A stretch of DNA of 64,000 nucleotides from an uncultured Lachnospira sp. (GTDB lineage: Bacteria > Bacillota > Clostridia > Lachnospirales > Lachnospiraceae), in NCBI GenBank assembly GCA_910589305.1, contig CAJUTV010000003.1, positions 124,001 through 188,000 of the forward strand, read 5' to 3'. Of this stretch, positions 61,050-64,000 are shown piece after piece (positions within the stretch are counted from its first letter, which is position 1; each line of letters opens with the position of its first letter). The translations under genes and the position numbers were made by a program. The notes beneath the pieces are model-generated. The model saw nothing but the letters and a program-made list of their open reading frames with translations. It had not been told where the DNA came from and ran no database searches.

Positions 61050-61988
61050 TTACCATTTTAACACCTTTTCTTTTGTATATTCTAAGGCTTCACTGTCTGT
61101 GAGCTGATGAATATAATTCGGTCTTAAATCAGGTTTATAACCTTTGCCAAAGCATTTATATTCAGCGTAATAACAAGTATCGTGGGATTCTGTTTTATTC
61201 CAATCATGGAATCCTTCATCGGTAATTTGACCAGACATTTCACATCGAATAAAGACGGCTTTTGCATAGATTCTCCATGGTCTGCTAAGCATAACTGTCT
61301 TGTCCGGACAATTTCCAGTCAACTTGCATTGTTCAAATACGTAACCATATTTTTGTTCTTCATAGGTAGAAGGCGCTGTATAATAGCTGTTAATAGGTTC
61401 ATCTCGATTGAGTGCATATAATTCACAATTCTTAAAATAGGCTGTTGCGCTTCCAAAGATAAAGTCAACTTCTCCGCATATATAGCAATCTTCATAGAGT
61501 TGCCGCCCAATAGTTCGTTTGCTAAATTGAGTTGGACCGATAAAACCGCCTGGCATATTTTCTTTTTTTGGCAGAGGACCTGTAAATAATGTATCTTGAT
61601 GACCAAGTATACGACAATTTTTAAAGGTGATATAATCGCCTTCTGCATATACGGCAATCGCTTGACCGACTTGCTTTCCGAATCCAGATGAATTTTCAAA
61701 AGTGATATTAAATGCGTTGAAATGGTTTGCATGTACTAAAAAAGTATAGGAGCGGAATGTACCGCGTTTGCTTCCATCTTCCATTAGCATAGAAGCATGG
61801 TAATCATATGTTATAATAGTATTATCTGCGGATTCTCCTATCAAAGTGATATTGTCGGTTGTAATCTCAACACGTTCTTTATAAATACCATTTTTTATAT
61901 ATATAGTTCCGCCATGTCCATTAAGACTGTTAATGGCTGATTGAATGGATTGGAAGTCACCAGAATTATTTGTTGCAACAGTAATCAT
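61050..61988 (-). CDS. Pectinesterase (CE8), apparently cytoplasmic
   Basis: Removes methyl esters from homogalacturonan. The right-handed beta-helix enzyme of 312 residues has the family motifs: GIYKERVEI (GxYxE), GQAIAVYAEGD (with the catalytic-region Gln), the Asp acid/base in GHQDTLF, the nucleophile Asp in GEVDFIFGSA, and LSRPWR (the substrate-binding Arg/Trp). No signal peptide is present, so it should act inside the cell on imported oligogalacturonides. AGAAGGA precedes the start. It fits with the GH4 alpha-galacturonidase at 14 kb. Confidence 0.92.
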   Translation of the reverse strand: MITVATNNSGDFQSIQSAINSLNGHGGTIYIKNGIYKERVEITTDNITLIGESADNTIITYDYHASMLMEDGSKRGTFRSYTFLVHANHFNAFNITFENSSGFGKQVGQAIAVYAEGDYITFKNCRILGHQDTLFTGPLPKKENMPGGFIGPTQFSKRTIGRQLYEDCYICGEVDFIFGSATAYFKNCELYALNRDEPINSYYTAPSTYEEQKYGYVFEQCKLTGNCPDKTVMLSRPWRIYAKAVFIRCEMSGQITDEGFHDWNKTESHDTCYYAEYKCFGKGYKPDLRPNYIHQLTDSEALEYTKEKVLKW

Positions 61989-62146
61989 AATATATCCTTC
62001 TTTCTATGTGTTTGTGCGTATCGTTTGGTAATGATTCACTTTACTTTTAGTAAAAAGTGTAAAATGACCTTATAGACATTTTAATAAAATAAGAGTATAC
62101 TGGCAACAGTTTTATACAAATATTATATTTTTGGAAAGGTACAGAC

Positions 62147-62569
62147 GTGATAAGCTATAAAGAAGATTGTACAGATGTAGATATTTATCTGTTTTTAAGA
62201 AAATGTGTGGGTTGGGCAGCATTGGACAAACAGCAGGCACAAACAGCATTAAATAACAGTCTTAAAATTGTGACTGTATTTGATGATGAAAAGCCAATTG
62301 GAATGGGCAGAGTGGTTGGCGATGGTGCAGTGATTAGTTATATTCAGGATTTAATAGTAGTGCCTGAGTATCAAAAAATGCACATTGGAAGTCATATTAT
62401 TGAGCGGCTCAAGGCATTTGTCTATAGTATGACTGCACAAAATACAAATATGATGCTTTGTCTTATGTGTGCAAAAGGCAGAGAGGAATTTTATAAAAAA
62501 CATGGATTTATTGCCAGACCAACGGATTCGCTAGGACCTGGAATGATACAATATATAAGAAAAGATTGA
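62147..62569 (+). CDS. GNAT-family N-acetyltransferase
   Basis: A 140-residue acetyltransferase. The acetyl-CoA-binding strand and loop are IQDLIVVPEYQKMHIGSHIIERL (the R/Q-x-x-G-x-G/A motif as QKMHIG); the C-terminal EEFYKKHGFIARPTDSLGPGM is typical of small GNATs. The start is GTG 62147 with GGAAAGG upstream. It stands alone with a clear terminator behind it; the substrate is unknown. Confidence 0.87.
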   Translation: MISYKEDCTDVDIYLFLRKCVGWAALDKQQAQTALNNSLKIVTVFDDEKPIGMGRVVGDGAVISYIQDLIVVPEYQKMHIGSHIIERLKAFVYSMTAQNTNMMLCLMCAKGREEFYKKHGFIARPTDSLGPGMIQYIRKD

Positions 62570-62664
62570 TATTCACAAATAAGTTGCAATAAAAAAATAA
62601 ATAAATTCTAAGATGAAGATATTAAAAAGATGGATAATTGTATATCTTATAACTTTATAAATAG

Positions 62665-62718
62665 AAGCTCTCCTTTAAGTGACCAGTATTTTTATCTTGT
62701 CTGCTTAAAGAAGAGCTT
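62665..62718 (+). terminator. Terminator after GNAT gene
   Basis: AAGCTCTCCTTTAAG pairs with CTTAAAGAAGAGCTT (one mismatch) around a 24-base loop, followed by ATTTTTA. Confidence 0.75.
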
Positions 62719-62773
62719 ATTTTTATTGGTGTTTTTTTGAAAAATAGTCTTAGGTTAATAACGTCTGAAATAT

Positions 62774-63415
62774 TTATGCTAAAAGGCTTTTAACATATTC
62801 TGCCATTGCATCGCATTTGCAGTTGGCAAAGAAGAGTTCTTGAAATTTGTCGCCAGCAACAGCACCTTTAACAAGGTCTTGGTCAAGATTTTTAAGAATG
62901 TCAATGAGGCTGTCTTTAAATGCAACTTTTCTTACTTCATCAAGAATTTTTTTGTTTCGCTGTTCTGGAACAACGCGTTCTTTAGGATAGCCGCCGCCTG
63001 GTTCACCTTCAAATAATTTCTCAAATATATAAGTGAGATTTAATTCAGCTCCCCAGCCAAATCCTTTTGCAAATGGAAGTGCGATTGCATTGCCATCATT
63101 AATTTGCATAAACATATAGGCATCAGAAGGGTCTACAACATGTCCGCAGATAACACCTGGAAATGAATTGAGCGCTAACATAGCACCTTCACCAGTACCA
63201 CATCCGGTCACTACAAAATCAGCTGCGCCGCTGTTTAGTAAAATAGCAGCTAATATACCATTTTGTACATATGTAAGCTGTGCTTGGTCTTCTGCTGCGT
63301 ACATACCATAGTTGTCAACCGTAAATCCTTTAGAATCAGCTACACTTTTTAATGTATTGTAAATCAATTCATTTTTGGCAGCTTGACTATTTTCGTTAAT
63401 TAATGCAATTCTCAT
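62774..63415 (-). CDS. RpiB/LacA/LacB-family sugar-phosphate isomerase
   Basis: A 213-residue aldose-ketose isomerase. The N-terminal RIALINENSQAAKNELIYNTL and the active-site region DFVVTGCGTGEGAMLALNSFPGV (with the catalytic Cys) match the RpiB fold; a C-terminal extension of about 60 residues exceeds ordinary RpiB. Family members of this length include DhuI, which isomerises the unsaturated uronate product of pectin or glycosaminoglycan breakdown. That role would suit the pectin enzymes in this window but is only inferred. ATG 63415 has GAGG 8 bases upstream. Confidence 0.82.
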   Translation of the reverse strand: MRIALINENSQAAKNELIYNTLKSVADSKGFTVDNYGMYAAEDQAQLTYVQNGILAAILLNSGAADFVVTGCGTGEGAMLALNSFPGVICGHVVDPSDAYMFMQINDGNAIALPFAKGFGWGAELNLTYIFEKLFEGEPGGGYPKERVVPEQRNKKILDEVRKVAFKDSLIDILKNLDQDLVKGAVAGDKFQELFFANCKCDAMAEYVKSLLA

Positions 63416-63968
63416 TATAAAAACCTCATCTTTCATTATAATTCAATGTATGGTTGAAGATAGAATATTGGTAAAGTATGATTTTTGTCGTTTTCAACCA
63501 ATTATGTATGAATGATTTTATAGCTATGTCAACATACATATATAATAAATATAAACATAATAGAATCATTTGTCAATTATAGAATCTTTTAACCAGTTGT
63601 CAAATTTGTACATATTGATTCATGTTATATGTATTGATTTGATTTATCAAAAATATATGTACGTTTCGTTTATAGGAATATGTATAAATATATAAAATTA
63701 ATAGTAATTTTATATTAAAATATAGTTTGTTTTGGTAAATTATGTTATGATTACTTTAAAAGAATGAATGATAAGATTTATATTTTTTATTTATAAGAGA
63801 TTTAGAAAAAATCAATATTTAATATGTCCATTTATATAAGTTTATGGTACAATAGTCACATTAATGTCTTGACAGCATTCCAGACAAAAAGATTGATATC
63901 AAAATGCAGTTAATATATTATTTATAAATATAATATAAAAATTATATATATTAACAGAAAGAGGGGTT
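63416..63968. other. Long AT-rich intergenic region
   Basis: About 550 bases between divergent genes. Several TTGACA- or TATAAT-like boxes occur but none pair at good spacing. I see no gene or RNA structure. Confidence 0.5.
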
Positions 63969-64000
63969 ATGATTAAAGATTACGAAGATTTTAAAGTATT
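63969..64000 (+). CDS. Start of a gene cut by the window end
   Basis: ATG 63969 preceded by AGAGGGG begins the frame MIKDYEDFKV, which stays open to the edge. Product not identifiable. Confidence 0.45.
   Translation, partial: MIKDYEDFKV

Overview
The window is low-GC DNA with strong AGGAGG-type ribosome binding sites and a HisZ/short-HisG histidine operon. It also carries RecU, many TTG/GTG starts and genes typical of gut Clostridia. All of this points to a Lachnospiraceae-like Firmicute chromosome. No rRNA gene is present to fix the taxon, and I found no tRNA, CRISPR array or transposase gene.

Layout. (1) 1-4.7 kb: housekeeping genes on the + strand: an RsuA-type pseudouridine synthase cut by the window edge, a YgiQ radical SAM protein, a membrane protein, an RluA-type pseudouridine synthase and recU. 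(2) 4.8-14 kb: a PAS/degenerate-GGDEF protein, then hisZ-hisG-hisD-hisB-hisA and a three-domain HisF-like/HisI/HisE fusion, followed by an RNase E/G-type protein and a PAP2 phosphatase. True hisF and hisH are not in the window. (3) 14-28.6 kb: a GH4 alpha-galacturonidase, a dehydrogenase/metallo-beta-lactamase fusion, a 139-residue protein paired with a giant DUF4132 protein, a GNAT, RtcB, and a MarR-controlled MATE pump. (4) 28.7-32.2 kb: a probable type I toxin-antitoxin locus, then a two-gene putative defence unit. That unit is a small protein plus a NACHT/pentapeptide-repeat STAND NTPase, and the two share an N-terminal glycine/asparagine motif. (5) 32.3-54.3 kb: a phage-derived accessory element. 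Its minus-strand arm encodes a two-barrel (YonO/QDE-1-like) single-subunit RNA polymerase, a putative tail chaperone and tube protein, a zinc-finger protein, a cysteine desulfurase, Dit- and tail-tip-like proteins, three S74-chaperone fibre proteins, an amidase and a holin. There is no capsid, portal, terminase, integrase or tape-measure gene. Its control arm has an XRE repressor, a sigma factor and a DUF262 protein, driven by two face-to-face promoters with shared operators. (6) 54.5-64 kb: ssrA (tmRNA), a phosphoesterase, a two-component system, a lipoprotein, an intracellular-type pectinesterase, a GNAT and an RpiB/LacAB-family isomerase.

How it may work together (inference). The XRE protein and the face-to-face promoters would form a bistable switch controlling the sigma factor and DUF262 protein. 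The dedicated RNA polymerase would transcribe the tail, fibre and lysis genes, and the holin and amidase would release a tail-like particle. This looks like a domesticated particle system with its own polymerase rather than a viable prophage. Separately, an RNA leader with two hairpins and a pseudoknot occurs twice, upstream of the 139-residue gene and of the tube gene. Compensatory base changes between the copies argue that the structure is real.
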